Counted from the first letter of the stretch, positions 35,656 through 45,285 are shown. The stretch: 64,000 nucleotides of DNA from Bdellovibrio sp. GT3 (GCF_037996765.1 NZ_JBBNAD010000005.1:1086001-1150000), one strand, 5' to 3'. Notes: generated by a model not told the origin, from the sequence alone. Program-made: numbers and translations.

Positions 35656-36615
35656 ATGGCAGAGAAGAAACAGACAATCGTCATCAAAAAGATCATCGTC
35701 CAAGGTGGCGGTGGACACGGGGGCTCCTGGAAGGTTGCCCTTGCTGACTTTATGACGGCCTTGATGGCCTTCTTCCTCGTAATGTGGATCGTGGGTCAAT
35801 CTGATCAAACCAAAAAAGCGGTTTCAGATTATTTCTCCACACCTTCCGTGATTGAATACAATTTCCAAAACTTCGGGGTCGAACTGACTCTTGAAAAACT
35901 TTTCCTGGATCTTTTGAATGAGCCGTTGAAGGCTTTCCAAAGCTTCATGGAGCCAATGGACAAAACTCCAAATCTATTGGATATGGGTTCCGCAAAAGTT
36001 GTTGCTGCGTATATGGCTGACCAGATGAATGACGTCGCCAAAAACGTGGTGGTTTCCCCTGAAGGTTTTGATTTCGATATTCCGGATTATATGTTGTTTG
36101 AACGTGGCAGCTCGCAGCCCAACGCCAACTTTGTCCAGGTTATGGATAAAATCAAAGGTGTGACGGCTGGTTTGAAAGACGCAGAAATCAAATTGACCTC
36201 CGGATTGTTCATTGAATCAGTACCGGATGGAACTTTGATGTCAGCCAATCGCGTGGCTTCACAGCGATTGGATATCGTTCGTAATAAGATTGCGGCTTCA
36301 TTGGAAAGCAGCTCGGTTGCAGTCAATGGCGCGATCAGCGTGAAAGAAAAACGTGGTGAAGTGGACCCTAAGAAATTGGTGGGCTTTATTCGTGTAAAGA
36401 TCGCGCAAAAGGAACTTACTTCAGACGGTCAAAAACAGCGTAAGTTGGACTCCTTGTTTGGTGACCAACGTGTGGATATGTCAGTGTATGATAATTTTGT
36501 GCACCAGGTTTCCACTCGCCGCAAACAGGAAGCTCAGTCCAAAAAACCGCTTCGTGAGCAAGTGGATGATGAATTGAAAGACGCTGCTAAAAGCCCGTCT
36601 TCGCTGACAGAATAA
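35656..36615 (+). CDS. motB: Flagellar stator protein MotB
   Basis: 319 residues. The single N-terminal helix contains the ion-carrying Asp31 (ALADFMTALMAFFLVMW). A linker and an OmpA-like peptidoglycan-binding domain (about 145-280) follow; the latter is less canonical than in E. coli MotB, though NRVASQRLDIVRNKI is recognisable. It anchors the stator to the wall and couples ion flow with MotA. It lies 56 bases after motA. Its 3' end overlaps the reverse gene at 36587 by 29 bases. Confidence 0.93.
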   Translation: MAEKKQTIVIKKIIVQGGGGHGGSWKVALADFMTALMAFFLVMWIVGQSDQTKKAVSDYFSTPSVIEYNFQNFGVELTLEKLFLDLLNEPLKAFQSFMEPMDKTPNLLDMGSAKVVAAYMADQMNDVAKNVVVSPEGFDFDIPDYMLFERGSSQPNANFVQVMDKIKGVTAGLKDAEIKLTSGLFIESVPDGTLMSANRVASQRLDIVRNKIAASLESSSVAVNGAISVKEKRGEVDPKKLVGFIRVKIAQKELTSDGQKQRKLDSLFGDQRVDMSVYDNFVHQVSTRRKQEAQSKKPLREQVDDELKDAAKSPSSLTE

Positions 36616-37270
36616 AGTAAATATCGCCAGTGCCGTTCAGGTCGCCGGCAGCAGAGGTGCCGGTTACGGCACCTTCAAAAAAGATGACTCCCCAAGTGGT
36701 CCCGATTCCCGTTCTTAAATCAAAATAGCTGCTAATTGAATCGACGTCGGGTGTGTTGTATCCGGCTTCATTGTCCCAGATCCAACTTGTGAAGACTTGT
36801 GTGGATTTTCCAAAACCAATCCTTGCGGATTTTTTGTGGGTGCCTTCCCAGTTGCTGAAGGCTTCATACTTCACGCGGTAGGTTCCAAAATTCAGATGCA
36901 GGCCCAGGATGTTTCCGTTGCGCTCGCCATCCTGATAAAAAGTGCTGTGCGAATAGCTGAGGATGGCATTGGATTCCTGGGTGAAATTGATTTTAATATC
37001 CCCATTGGCGCGTAGATTGAAATTGTCATCGCCCACTTCATAGTTGGTATTCGAACCCCAAAGTCCCAGTCGGAACTGCGGGCCAAAGTTAAACCAGAAT
37101 GAACCTTGTAAAGCGGGAGAGCCATCGGTTTGGTTCAATCCGTTTTCAACGTATTGAGACAGTAAGGAAACCTGGCCGTCCATTTTAAAGGTCGGTGATG
37201 AATTCTCCGCAGCAAAGCTGTAGGAGTTAAGGCCAATGAATGTTATGATAAAACTGATGTATCTTCGCAT
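36587..37270 (-). CDS. Outer-membrane protein of the Gcw_chp (TIGR02001) type
   Basis: 227 residues from the ATG at 37270, which starts a good signal peptide (MRRYISFIITFIGLNSYSFA). SLLSQYVENGLNQTDGSPALQG followed by LGLWGSNTNYE strongly recalls the Gcw_chp family opening. Strand-like alternation runs to the C-terminal Phe, as in outer-membrane barrels. The function of the family is unknown. It overlaps motB by 29 bases, tail to tail. Confidence 0.78.
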   Translation of the reverse strand: MRRYISFIITFIGLNSYSFAAENSSPTFKMDGQVSLLSQYVENGLNQTDGSPALQGSFWFNFGPQFRLGLWGSNTNYEVGDDNFNLRANGDIKINFTQESNAILSYSHSTFYQDGERNGNILGLHLNFGTYRVKYEAFSNWEGTHKKSARIGFGKSTQVFTSWIWDNEAGYNTPDVDSISSYFDLRTGIGTTWGVIFFEGAVTGTSAAGDLNGTGDIYFILSAKTGF

Positions 37271-37365
37271 AGATAGTGCATTTGATTGTGAACGAAGAAA
37301 GTACAAAATAAAAGAAAAGCCGTCAGGGAGCTGGACCAACAGCCAAGCGGCAGGTATGTAAGGTT

Positions 37366-38193
37366 ATGAATTTAGATCTGCCTTTGGATGAATACACGTA
37401 TATTGCATTTGATACCGAGACCAGCGGAGCCTATCCGGTAGGATATGACATCGTGGAGTTTGGTGCGGTGAAGTTTCACAAAGGTCAGGAAATTGATCGT
37501 CTGCAGTTCCTGCTAAAGCCTCGCGAGTTGATGAGTGACTTCATCATCGGAATTCATGGCATCACAAATCTAATGGTTGCCGAAGCTCCATTAATGCCAG
37601 AAAAAGTTCAACAGATTCACGAGTTCTTCAAGGGCTCTGTTGTTATGGCTCATCATGCACCGTTTGATTTGGGTTTTTTGACAATTGATTTTGAAAAAGC
37701 CGGTTTGCCTTTACCAATTGAACCCGCATTGTGCACAAGTCTTCTTTCGCGCAAATGGATTCATGGTGTTGAAAATCATAAACTGCAAACATTGATCAAA
37801 CATCTGAACATAGATGGTGGTCAGGCGCATCGTGCCTATGATGATGCTAAGGCGTGCTTATATGTTGGCTTGGAATGCTTTAAAAAAATGGGCGAGGGAG
37901 CAACTCTTGCACAGGCAATTAAAAGCCAAGGCAAGCAACTGTGGTGGAAAGATTATTCCATGTACACGGTGAACAACAACAATCTTAAGACGATGATTGA
38001 ATCCATTCATACCAAAAAAGATTTGGATCTTGTATATGATGGGGGCTCAGCTAAGGGCGAGACTCGTCGTGTAAGTCCAATTGGAATAGTACGCAATCCA
38101 GATGGTGATTACCTTATGGCCCTTTGTCAGAGAGAGAACACCAATAAGCGTTATTATCTGTCCCGCATCAAAGATGTGGGAATTGTTTATTAA
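37366..38193 (+). CDS. DEDDh exonuclease fused to a WYL-like domain
   Basis: 275 residues. The N-terminal 180 residues are a DnaQ/epsilon-type 3'-5' exonuclease with all five metal and catalytic residues: D16 and E18 (FDTETSG), D101 (APFDLGF), H155 and D160 (AHRAYDDAKA). The C-terminal part (about 205-275) matches the WYL pattern: LDLVYDGGSAKGE, RRVSPIGIV, YLMALCQRENTNKRYYLSRI. WYL domains sense ligands such as single-stranded nucleic acid or cyclic nucleotides in repair and defence proteins. It is 79 bases before lon on the same strand. Confidence 0.82.
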   Translation: MNLDLPLDEYTYIAFDTETSGAYPVGYDIVEFGAVKFHKGQEIDRLQFLLKPRELMSDFIIGIHGITNLMVAEAPLMPEKVQQIHEFFKGSVVMAHHAPFDLGFLTIDFEKAGLPLPIEPALCTSLLSRKWIHGVENHKLQTLIKHLNIDGGQAHRAYDDAKACLYVGLECFKKMGEGATLAQAIKSQGKQLWWKDYSMYTVNNNNLKTMIESIHTKKDLDLVYDGGSAKGETRRVSPIGIVRNPDGDYLMALCQRENTNKRYYLSRIKDVGIVY

Positions 38194-38201
38194 CCCTCAC
38201 C

Positions 38202-38229
38202 TTGACGATAATTAAATCGGATACATGAT
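38202..38229 (+). promoter_or_regulatory. Possible promoter of lon
   Basis: TTGACG (38202-38207), 16 bases, CATGAT (38224-38229), 44 bases before the lon ATG. Four of six -10 bases fit the consensus. No heat-shock sigma-32 motif (CCCCAT) is seen. Confidence 0.35.
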
Positions 38230-38272
38230 TAACCTATGACCTTGCCATTCACGGCAGGGGAAAGGTGAAACC

Positions 38273-40648
38273 ATGTCATTCGTATCTGGTTACCTTCCTG
38301 TTATTCCGCTTAGAAATGCCGTTCTGTTTCCCGGTGTCAGCATGCCTTTGCGGGTTGGAAGAGACCGCAGTATTCTCGCTTTGCAAAAAGCACTAACCAA
38401 TCAAAAGTGGATCGTCCTCCTGACGCAGAAAAATCCCGAAAGCTCGCTGGAAAAGCTCGAGGATATGCACACAGTGGGCACGCTCTGCAAAATCGAATCG
38501 CATCGCAAGGAAGACGATGGCAGCTATACTATTTTTGTAAATGCCCATCAGCGTATACGTGCTCTGAATATGAGATTTGAAAACGGCATCTATGAGACTT
38601 TGACGGAAGGGGTTGAAGATATCCTGGTCGCTGACCGTAAGACCGAGGAAGCCTTGCTTGAAAGCCTCAAACAGATTGCCTATGAAACCGTGGATTTGCT
38701 TGGTAAACACATGCGTCGTGTGAAGGAGTGGATCGCCGAGATCGAAGAGCTTTCACTGCTGACCAATGTGTGTGCCGCTCACGCGGATTTCACTTTGGCT
38801 GAAAAACAGGGGATTCTGGAAACTGCAGATGTGCGTGAACGTGCGCTGAAAATTCTGGATCTTATGAAAGAGCAGAAAGAGCGTTTGAAAATTCAGCTCG
38901 ATATCCGTCAAAAACTCAGTGAAAACATCAACCAAAGCCAGAAGGAAAGCATCCTTCGCGAGCAGATGCGTGTTATTCGCGAGCAGCTGGGGGATGAAGA
39001 CAGCAATGAAATCACGGACCAGTATCGACAAAAAATTCAGGCGGCCGGATTGCCCGAAGAAGCTTTGGCGCTGGCAACCTCGCAACTGAAACGACTGGAG
39101 AACATCAATTCTGCATCTCCGGAGTATCAGATCATTCGCACGCATCTTGATTTGATGACTGAACTGCCGTGGAGCAAATCCTCGGTCGATCAGGAAATTG
39201 ATCTGGAAAAAGCCGAAACGATTTTGAATGAAGATCATTTCGGCATGGATAAAATCAAAAAAAGAATTCTGCAGCATCTGGCGGTTATGAAACTGCGCAA
39301 GACGCATCAGGGTTCCATTCTGTTGTTTGTGGGTCCTCCGGGAGTCGGTAAGACCTCCTTGGGTAAAAGCATTGCGCGCGCTTTGAATAAAAAGTATGTG
39401 CGTGTGGCCTTGGGTGGCGTGCGGGATGATGCGGAAATTCGCGGACATCGTCGCACCTACATAGGGGCAATGCCGGGACGGATTATTTCTGGAATTAAGA
39501 AAGCCGGTGAAAACGATCCTGTATTTGTACTGGATGAAATCGATAAACTTTCGCGCAGCTTTAACGGTGATCCTGCCAGTGCCCTTTTGGAAACTTTGGA
39601 CCCTGAGCAGAACAATTCTTTTCAGGATCATTACCTGGATACGGCATTTGATCTTTCGAAAGTTCTATTCATCGCTACGGCCAACGCGCTCGATACTATT
39701 CCAGGTCCGCTATTGGATCGTATGGAAGTCATTGAATTGACGGGCTACACGATAGAGGAAAAGAAAAACATCGCGAAACGTCACTTGTGGCCGAAACAAC
39801 TTGCTGAGCACGGTATCGAGGAATCGCAGTTGGAAATCACAGAGGGCGCATTGTCCAAAATGATCACCGACTACACCCGGGAAGCCGGCGTGCGTGAACT
39901 GCAGAGAAAAATTGCGACGATATGCAAATACATGTCGATCAAGATTTTGAAAGCCGAAGGTGAAAAGCTGATCGTCGATATCAATGATCTGGATGATATT
40001 TTCGGTGCGGAAAGATTTACTTCTGAACTGACGGAAACCTCATTGCCACCGGGAGTGGTGACGGGGCTTGCATGGACTCCGGTGGGTGGTGACATCCTGT
40101 TTATCGAAACGGAGGAAATGCCGGGCTCAGGACAGCTTTTGTTGACGGGGCAATTGGGCGAGGTGATGCAGGAATCCGCAAAAATTGCGATGAGTCTGTT
40201 GAAGGCCAGATTGCCATTGATGGATCCAACGGTTGATTTCACCAAAAAAGAGGTGCATGTCCACGTTCCGGCGGGTGCGATCCCGAAAGATGGTCCGTCG
40301 GCAGGTGTAACTATGCTGACATCGATAGCCTCCAAGTTGCTGAAAAAACCGGTCAATCCAAAATTGGCCATGACGGGTGAAATCTCATTGCGTGGAAGTG
40401 TTCTGCCAGTGGGTGGCATCAAGGAAAAAATCATTGCGGCTCACCGTGCAGGTGTGACCGAAGTGATCTTGTGCAAACGAAATGAAAAGGACCTTCGCGA
40501 GGTTCCAAGTGAGATCAAAGACAAGATGAAGTTTCATTTCGTCGATAACGTCAATGATCTGCTGAAGATCGCCTTGGAAATTGATTTCCCGGCGTACAAG
40601 TTGAACTTTGATAACAATACGCAGATGTTCCCACGAGCTATCAATTAA
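38273..40648 (+). CDS. lon: ATP-dependent protease Lon
   Basis: 791 residues, the usual bacterial Lon length. It has an N-terminal LAN substrate-binding domain ([14 protein letters not shown]), a helical linker and an AAA+ ATPase with Walker A GPPGVGKT at 354-361 and a Walker B in FVLDEIDKL. The protease domain holds the Ser676 nucleophile in PKDGPSAG and a lysine in GGIKEK. It degrades misfolded and short-lived regulatory proteins in the cytoplasm. A leader hairpin is possible just upstream (CCTTGCC, ATTCAC, GGCAGGGG). A clear terminator follows. Confidence 0.97.
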   Translation: MSFVSGYLPVIPLRNAVLFPGVSMPLRVGRDRSILALQKALTNQKWIVLLTQKNPESSLEKLEDMHTVGTLCKIESHRKEDDGSYTIFVNAHQRIRALNMRFENGIYETLTEGVEDILVADRKTEEALLESLKQIAYETVDLLGKHMRRVKEWIAEIEELSLLTNVCAAHADFTLAEKQGILETADVRERALKILDLMKEQKERLKIQLDIRQKLSENINQSQKESILREQMRVIREQLGDEDSNEITDQYRQKIQAAGLPEEALALATSQLKRLENINSASPEYQIIRTHLDLMTELPWSKSSVDQEIDLEKAETILNEDHFGMDKIKKRILQHLAVMKLRKTHQGSILLFVGPPGVGKTSLGKSIARALNKKYVRVALGGVRDDAEIRGHRRTYIGAMPGRIISGIKKAGENDPVFVLDEIDKLSRSFNGDPASALLETLDPEQNNSFQDHYLDTAFDLSKVLFIATANALDTIPGPLLDRMEVIELTGYTIEEKKNIAKRHLWPKQLAEHGIEESQLEITEGALSKMITDYTREAGVRELQRKIATICKYMSIKILKAEGEKLIVDINDLDDIFGAERFTSELTETSLPPGVVTGLAWTPVGGDILFIETEEMPGSGQLLLTGQLGEVMQESAKIAMSLLKARLPLMDPTVDFTKKEVHVHVPAGAIPKDGPSAGVTMLTSIASKLLKKPVNPKLAMTGEISLRGSVLPVGGIKEKIIAAHRAGVTEVILCKRNEKDLREVPSEIKDKMKFHFVDNVNDLLKIALEIDFPAYKLNFDNNTQMFPRAIN

Positions 40649-40677
40649 AGTACGGACACACTTTCGCCAAAAAAGAA

Positions 40678-40711
40678 GGCCATGAGGTTATACTCATGGC
40701 CTTTGTCATTT
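40678..40711 (+). terminator. Terminator after lon
   Basis: GGCCATGAG (40678-40686), GTTATA loop, CTCATGGCC (40693-40701), then TTTGTCATTTT. A good rho-independent terminator on the plus strand. Confidence 0.75.
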
Positions 40712-40743
40712 TGAAGAACGTGTGTCGTAACTTTGGCGCTAAC

Positions 40744-41670
40744 TTAATCTTTGAATTCAACGACGTTGACGGTGCGCTCAGATTTCATGGTACTGATGCG
40801 TTTGTTGATTTCTTCTGCCAGGGTTTCAAGTTCTTTGAACTCGTCGCCTTTACGCACTTTAAGTGGCGGAATGGACTCGCCCTTCATGATTCCGTAGACA
40901 TATCTTTCAAAGGCATAGATGGGGCCGGCAATGCGATGGGAAAGGACTTTTCCGACTGCAAAAGTAATGGCACAAAATGCGATGCAGATAATAGTGAAGG
41001 TGATCACATAAGGCACCAGAAACTTATTCAAAAGAAATTGGTTATTGCCAACCAGCTCCTGAATGGTCACACGCAGATACGTGTAAGAGAAAACCAGACT
41101 GATCAGAGTAAGACTTAAACCCACGGCCATCATCAGAATGCAGTACTTTACCTGAAACGACAAATTGACCCAGAAACGTTTGCGCGAGTTGTTTTCCGGC
41201 CACAACAATTCTCCTTCGCGGATAATCGCATAGACGATCAAACCATAGCCAACCCATTGAAGGGCATCGGCGATATTGAAAGCCGGGCTGGACAAGGATG
41301 GAGTTCCGATAACAATGAAATCGACAACATATCCCCAGATGATTCGGTCGCCGACGTTGCCCAGAATCCCGCCGATTAATATCGAAAGGCCACAGCGCAA
41401 GGTCAGGGATTTGATGGGTAACAGGTATTGAATCAAAGCGTAAGTACACAGTAGGAATGCGCCGCCGGTGGAAAGTGAGACGATACGCAGCACTGATGGC
41501 AAATCTGAAAACAGGCCTAGCATTGCGCCGTGATTGTGGTGCAATACGAAGTGCAGTGGGCCGTGGGATATCACTGAAGTGATGTCCGTAGCCCACAGCT
41601 TAGTTACGCGGTCGACCAACCAGGTCGCAACAAGAGGAAGTATAACAATGAGCCATTCGCGCTTTTTCAT
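40744..41670 (-). CDS. lspA: Signal peptidase II (LspA) fused to a HAMP-like domain
   Basis: 308 residues; ordinary LspA is about 160. Residues 1-155 keep the family marks: D20-x-x-x-K24, HNHGA in 45-49, GGILGNVGDR with N105 and D108, and the catalytic aspartates D117 (YVVDF) and D135 (FNIADA). It cleaves the signal of lipidated prolipoproteins. After a short linker come two more membrane segments (about 175-197 and 218-242). A HAMP-like pair of helices (about 243-295, SHRIAGPIYAFERYV and RKGDEFKELETLAEEIN) ends the protein. This fusion is unusual. The gene stands alone on the minus strand between lon and dacB. Confidence 0.9.
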   Translation of the reverse strand: MKKREWLIVILPLVATWLVDRVTKLWATDITSVISHGPLHFVLHHNHGAMLGLFSDLPSVLRIVSLSTGGAFLLCTYALIQYLLPIKSLTLRCGLSILIGGILGNVGDRIIWGYVVDFIVIGTPSLSSPAFNIADALQWVGYGLIVYAIIREGELLWPENNSRKRFWVNLSFQVKYCILMMAVGLSLTLISLVFSYTYLRVTIQELVGNNQFLLNKFLVPYVITFTIICIAFCAITFAVGKVLSHRIAGPIYAFERYVYGIMKGESIPPLKVRKGDEFKELETLAEEINKRISTMKSERTVNVVEFKD

Positions 41671-41757
41671 GCACCTCAGTCTACCAAGAGAGGCTCTATT
41701 TGTTGCGAATTGATTTTTCGATCGCTACTATTGTCTAGGCATCATCAGGGAGGACGT

Positions 41758-43182
41758 ATGCGATATTTTTTTCTAGTAACAGCATTGATGACTAGTTTTT
41801 CAGCAAATGCGAATTTGGATGCAAAGTCTGCTGAATCAGAAATGCAAAATCTGGCAAAGAAGTACAAGGTCCAGCTGTCTGATGTGGGTATTTACGCCAC
41901 CACGGGTGAGGGTGACGGCCTGAAGGTTCTGCTTGATAACAATGGCTCCAAGATGATGATTCCTGCCTCCATCACAAAAGTGGTGACGGGATCCGCAGTG
42001 CTGGCAACGTTTCCGCCGGGGCACAAATTTAAAACTTCCATCTGGACTACGGGTGAAATAGTCAAAGGCACATTGAAGGGCAACGTTTACCTGAAGGGCG
42101 GAGGCGATCCGTCTTTTGTTTCCGAAAACATGTGGTTCTTGGTAAATGCATTTTTGCGAAATGATATCAAGCGTGTCGAAGGTGATATCATTGTGGACGA
42201 CACTCTGTTTGATAAAATGCGCTACGATGAAAGCCGCCAGAAGGCGCGCGTGGATCGCGCTTATGATGCACCAGTGGGCGCGATGTCCTTCAACTGGAAT
42301 TCGGTAAATATCTTTGTGCGTCCCGGTGCCAAATCCGGGGATGATGCCCGTGTGTATGTGGATCCTGAAAATGAATACATCCGCCTGGTGATGAAGGCGA
42401 AAACCACGAATGGCAACGACAACAAACTTCTTGCAGACCGCAAGGAAGACCCGAAGTTTGACGGGGATCTGTTGCATATCGGTGGCAGCATAGGAAAAAA
42501 CAATAAGGAGCTGGCGATTTTCAAGAACATCACGCAGCCAGACCTTTGGTCAGGGTATAATTTCAAAAACTTTCTTTCGCAAAGAGGCGTGACAGTGACG
42601 GGCGCGGTTAAAACCGGAGAGACTCCGAAAACTGCTGCCATGGCTGCGGAAACTGACAGCAAGGCGATTGAACAAATCGTTGCGGATATGAATAAGTTTT
42701 CCAACAACTACGTCGCTGAAATGCTGACGAAAAACATGGGCACCCTGAAGAAAGAAAAGGGTGTGACATTGGTGGATGGAATGACCGCTTTGCAGGAGCA
42801 TATTCAGTCTTTGCAAATTCCCAAAGAGCAAATTCACATCGAAAATCCATCAGGTTTGACTCGGGAAAACAAAATGTCATCGTTTGCCATGTGGAAAGTA
42901 TTGCAGCACCTGCGCAACGATTTCAGAGTGCAACCTGAGTTTCTTCAAAGTCTTCCCATTGCGGGAATAGATGGAACCCTCAAAAAAAGAATGAAGGGAA
43001 CAAAGGCCGAACGCTGGGTACGTGCTAAAACGGGATACTTAAATAGTGTTGTATCTTTAGCGGGTTACGCCGGGTTGGAGGATGGAAGAGTTATTACGTT
43101 CTCCTTCATTTATAATGGCTCGACTGATGAAGCAATGGTTCGACAATATTTTGATAAATTGCTCGAAAGTTTGGTAAACTGA
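41758..43182 (+). CDS. dacB: D-alanyl-D-alanine carboxypeptidase/endopeptidase (PBP4, S13 family)
   Basis: 474 residues with a signal peptide (MRYFFLVTALMTSFSANA). The penicillin-binding motifs are S71-I-T-K74, S-N-N in DMNKFSNNYVAEML and K-T-G in RAKTGYL; the inserted domain typical of S13 enzymes lies between the first two. It trims or opens peptidoglycan cross-links in the periplasm. GGGAGG precedes the ATG at 41758. From memory, Bdellovibrio has specialised PBP4s that round the prey cell and a further more ordinary one; which this is cannot be told from the window. A transglycosylase follows 31 bases later. Confidence 0.92.
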   Translation: MRYFFLVTALMTSFSANANLDAKSAESEMQNLAKKYKVQLSDVGIYATTGEGDGLKVLLDNNGSKMMIPASITKVVTGSAVLATFPPGHKFKTSIWTTGEIVKGTLKGNVYLKGGGDPSFVSENMWFLVNAFLRNDIKRVEGDIIVDDTLFDKMRYDESRQKARVDRAYDAPVGAMSFNWNSVNIFVRPGAKSGDDARVYVDPENEYIRLVMKAKTTNGNDNKLLADRKEDPKFDGDLLHIGGSIGKNNKELAIFKNITQPDLWSGYNFKNFLSQRGVTVTGAVKTGETPKTAAMAAETDSKAIEQIVADMNKFSNNYVAEMLTKNMGTLKKEKGVTLVDGMTALQEHIQSLQIPKEQIHIENPSGLTRENKMSSFAMWKVLQHLRNDFRVQPEFLQSLPIAGIDGTLKKRMKGTKAERWVRAKTGYLNSVVSLAGYAGLEDGRVITFSFIYNGSTDEAMVRQYFDKLLESLVN

Positions 43183-43213
43183 CTATGAAGAGAACACTAA
43201 GGGGATCATTCTC

Positions 43214-44386
43214 GTGAAGTACTTTGTCGTCTCACTTTTAGTCACAGCACTTATGGCTCCTGCCGCAAAGGCGCAGGATCTGAGTGATATATTCCCCAAT
43301 ATGGTTCCACGAGTTCTGCCGGAAACGCGTATGTGGCGTCCACCGATCTTCAAGAATCAAAACAAGTCATTGGGTTATAATTCAAATGCTTTTGCGACTC
43401 CGAAAGGAATGGAGAAGCAGGTGCAATTTTGGGTGGATGTGTACTCCAAGTACTCATCTGATCAGGGCATCCTTCATGATTCTGAAAACGTTGAAAAGGT
43501 TTATAAGATCGTTGATTTAAAAGGTCTGAAAACTGAACGTGAAAAACAGAAGAAAATCGATGAAGTAAAGAAAGACGTCATTGCCAAGGAAAAACTGAAT
43601 AAAGAGCAGGCAGCGAATCTGCGCTATCAGTTGGGTCAGAAAGACCGCATGCAACAGGCGATTTTCTATTCCGGAAGATACATTGAAGATATGGAAAAGA
43701 TTTTCCGCCAGGAACAGCTGCCGCTGGAACTGGTTCGTATGGTTTACGTGGAAAGCTCCTTTAATATCATGGCCCGCTCTAAAGTGGGTGCAAGCGGCGT
43801 TTGGCAGATCATGCCTTACACAGCAAGACCTTTCAGAATGATTTCCTCGTCGGTGGATAAGCGCAATCATCCAATGGATGCGACCCGAACGGCGGCGAAA
43901 CTTTTGAAATCCAATTATAATATGCTTCAATCCTGGCCTCTGGCGGTGACGGGTTACAATCATGGACCGACAGGAGTTGCCAAGATGACCAAATCCTACA
44001 AGTCCCGCGAGTTGGGGCACTTGATTGAGAACGTGGAGTCGCGAAGAAGCTTTGGATTCGCTTCCCGAAACTTCTATGCCTGCTTCCTGGCGGCTTTGGA
44101 AGTTGAAAGAAATGCGCAGAAGTACTTCGACACGGTATTGTGGTCGAAACCACTACCTGCACAGGATTTGAAATTGCCGGTTGCGATTAAGTACCGGGAT
44201 CTGGTGAAGTGGTTTGATGGGGATCACGATAAAGCTCAGGTTTATAATCCGCATCTGACTTACAATGTGATCAAAAAAGGATTCAAAATACCGTCGAAGA
44301 CGGTGATTTCGGTGCCCAAGGACAAGTACAACGTGGCGTTGATTTCTTTGTCCCACAAAGGCCGATCGATCGCTTCAGACAAATAG
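43214..44386 (+). CDS. Lytic transglycosylase (SLT domain, MltD-like)
   Basis: 390 residues from a GTG start, with a signal peptide (FVVSLLVTALMAPAAKA). A charged helical region (about 95-160) precedes the SLT domain: LPLELVRMVYVESSFNIMARSKVGASGVWQIMP with catalytic Glu180, and AVTGYNHGP further on. It cuts glycan strands to 1,6-anhydro products. The last 60 residues resemble the linker to LysM in MltD, but no full LysM is seen. It lies downstream of dacB, so the two wall hydrolases are probably co-expressed. A bidirectional terminator follows. Confidence 0.88.
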   Translation: MKYFVVSLLVTALMAPAAKAQDLSDIFPNMVPRVLPETRMWRPPIFKNQNKSLGYNSNAFATPKGMEKQVQFWVDVYSKYSSDQGILHDSENVEKVYKIVDLKGLKTEREKQKKIDEVKKDVIAKEKLNKEQAANLRYQLGQKDRMQQAIFYSGRYIEDMEKIFRQEQLPLELVRMVYVESSFNIMARSKVGASGVWQIMPYTARPFRMISSSVDKRNHPMDATRTAAKLLKSNYNMLQSWPLAVTGYNHGPTGVAKMTKSYKSRELGHLIENVESRRSFGFASRNFYACFLAALEVERNAQKYFDTVLWSKPLPAQDLKLPVAIKYRDLVKWFDGDHDKAQVYNPHLTYNVIKKGFKIPSKTVISVPKDKYNVALISLSHKGRSIASDK

Positions 44387-44410
44387 ATTCACAGCCTTTA
44401 AAAACAAAAA

Positions 44411-44437
44411 ACCCGGTTTCTCAACCGGGTTTTTTTT
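44411..44437. terminator. Bidirectional terminator
   Basis: ACCCGGTT (44411-44418), TCTC loop, AACCGGGT (44423-44430), T run to 44437, and an A-rich run on the other side. It serves the transglycosylase gene (plus) and the TetR gene (minus), whose stop codon touches it. Confidence 0.9.
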
Positions 44438-45080
44438 ATTCAGCTGTTTGAATATCAAGGTACTTCATGAACAACTTGGACATCTCACTGATGATTGTCG
44501 GGTCGTTGATGTAGTTTGGATTATCAATGGCCATGGTATTAGCCATGCCGATGAACGCGTTGACCATAATATAGGAAATCTTCTCCATGTCTTTACCTGG
44601 AATTTGCGGCAGATTGTACTTCACAGTTTCCTGGAAAAAACGGATGGATTCAGAGATATAAGAAGCGTCGGCTACGTAGTATTGAATTGTGGTCAGTTTG
44701 GCGCGCAGTTCGTACTGTCTGCGATAAGTTTCGAATGCCATTTCCAACATTGCGCGGACTCTTTGCTCCGGTGGCAGAGGGAAGATCGCACGCATTTTCT
44801 CGCTCATGATGCGTTTGTCTTCTTCCATCAGATTTTTTACCACGGCTTGAACCACAGATTCTTTGTTTCCAAAGAATTGATAAAGGGAACCAATGCTGAC
44901 TCCAGCTTCTTTGGCGATTTTATCAGTAGTAATGGAGTAAAAACCTTCAGATACCAACAAACGAGAACATGCATCTAGAATTGTAGATACTGTCTGGCGA
45001 GAGCGTTCTTGAGTAGGCGCCTTAACAATGATCTTAGTTTTCTTCGCTTTTTCTTTTGCCATTTCCGTAGACTGAATCAT
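44436..45080 (-). CDS. TetR-family transcriptional regulator
   Basis: 215 residues from the ATG at 45080, which has GGGAG ten bases upstream; the longer ORF start at 45158 lacks support and the ATG at 45062 is possible. The N-terminal helix-turn-helix is typical (ILDACSRLLVSEGFYSITTDKIAKEAGVSIGSLYQFFGNKESVV). The C-terminal helical domain should bind an unknown ligand. No divergent transporter gene is adjacent. Its own promoter region holds alternating GTCCT and AGGAC half-sites at 12-base steps, which suggests autoregulation. Confidence 0.9.
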   Translation of the reverse strand: MIQSTEMAKEKAKKTKIIVKAPTQERSRQTVSTILDACSRLLVSEGFYSITTDKIAKEAGVSIGSLYQFFGNKESVVQAVVKNLMEEDKRIMSEKMRAIFPLPPEQRVRAMLEMAFETYRRQYELRAKLTTIQYYVADASYISESIRFFQETVKYNLPQIPGKDMEKISYIMVNAFIGMANTMAIDNPNYINDPTIISEMSKLFMKYLDIQTAE

Positions 45081-45111
45081 CTGAATGATTCTCCCTTTCC
45101 TTTGGACGAGA

Positions 45112-45140
45112 GTCCTTAATGTGAGGACAGAATAGGTCCT
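45112..45140. promoter_or_regulatory. Repeated GTCCT/AGGAC half-sites, possible TetR operator
   Basis: GTCCT at 45112-45116, AGGAC at 45124-45128 and GTCCT at 45136-45140, each start exactly 12 bases from the last, so that each adjacent pair forms a 5-7-5 palindrome. More GGAC/GTCC elements follow (45189-45214). They lie 32-60 bases upstream of the regulator's ATG. Confidence 0.45.
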
Positions 45141-45285
45141 GCTGGACGCGACAATCAAGTCTGGATTTTTGCATTCGTGTAATCCTTTGGACTAAGGTCT
45201 AGGAAAACTGGTCCAAAAGCCCCTTAAATTCGATTTGGGGCATAAAGCTTGTAATGTTTGCGACACGAAGGAGGGGTGTGGGAAT

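Noticed and set aside
38753-39631. Long reverse ORF (292 codons) inside lon
   Set aside because: Shadow of the well-supported lon frame; no ribosome site or family likeness.
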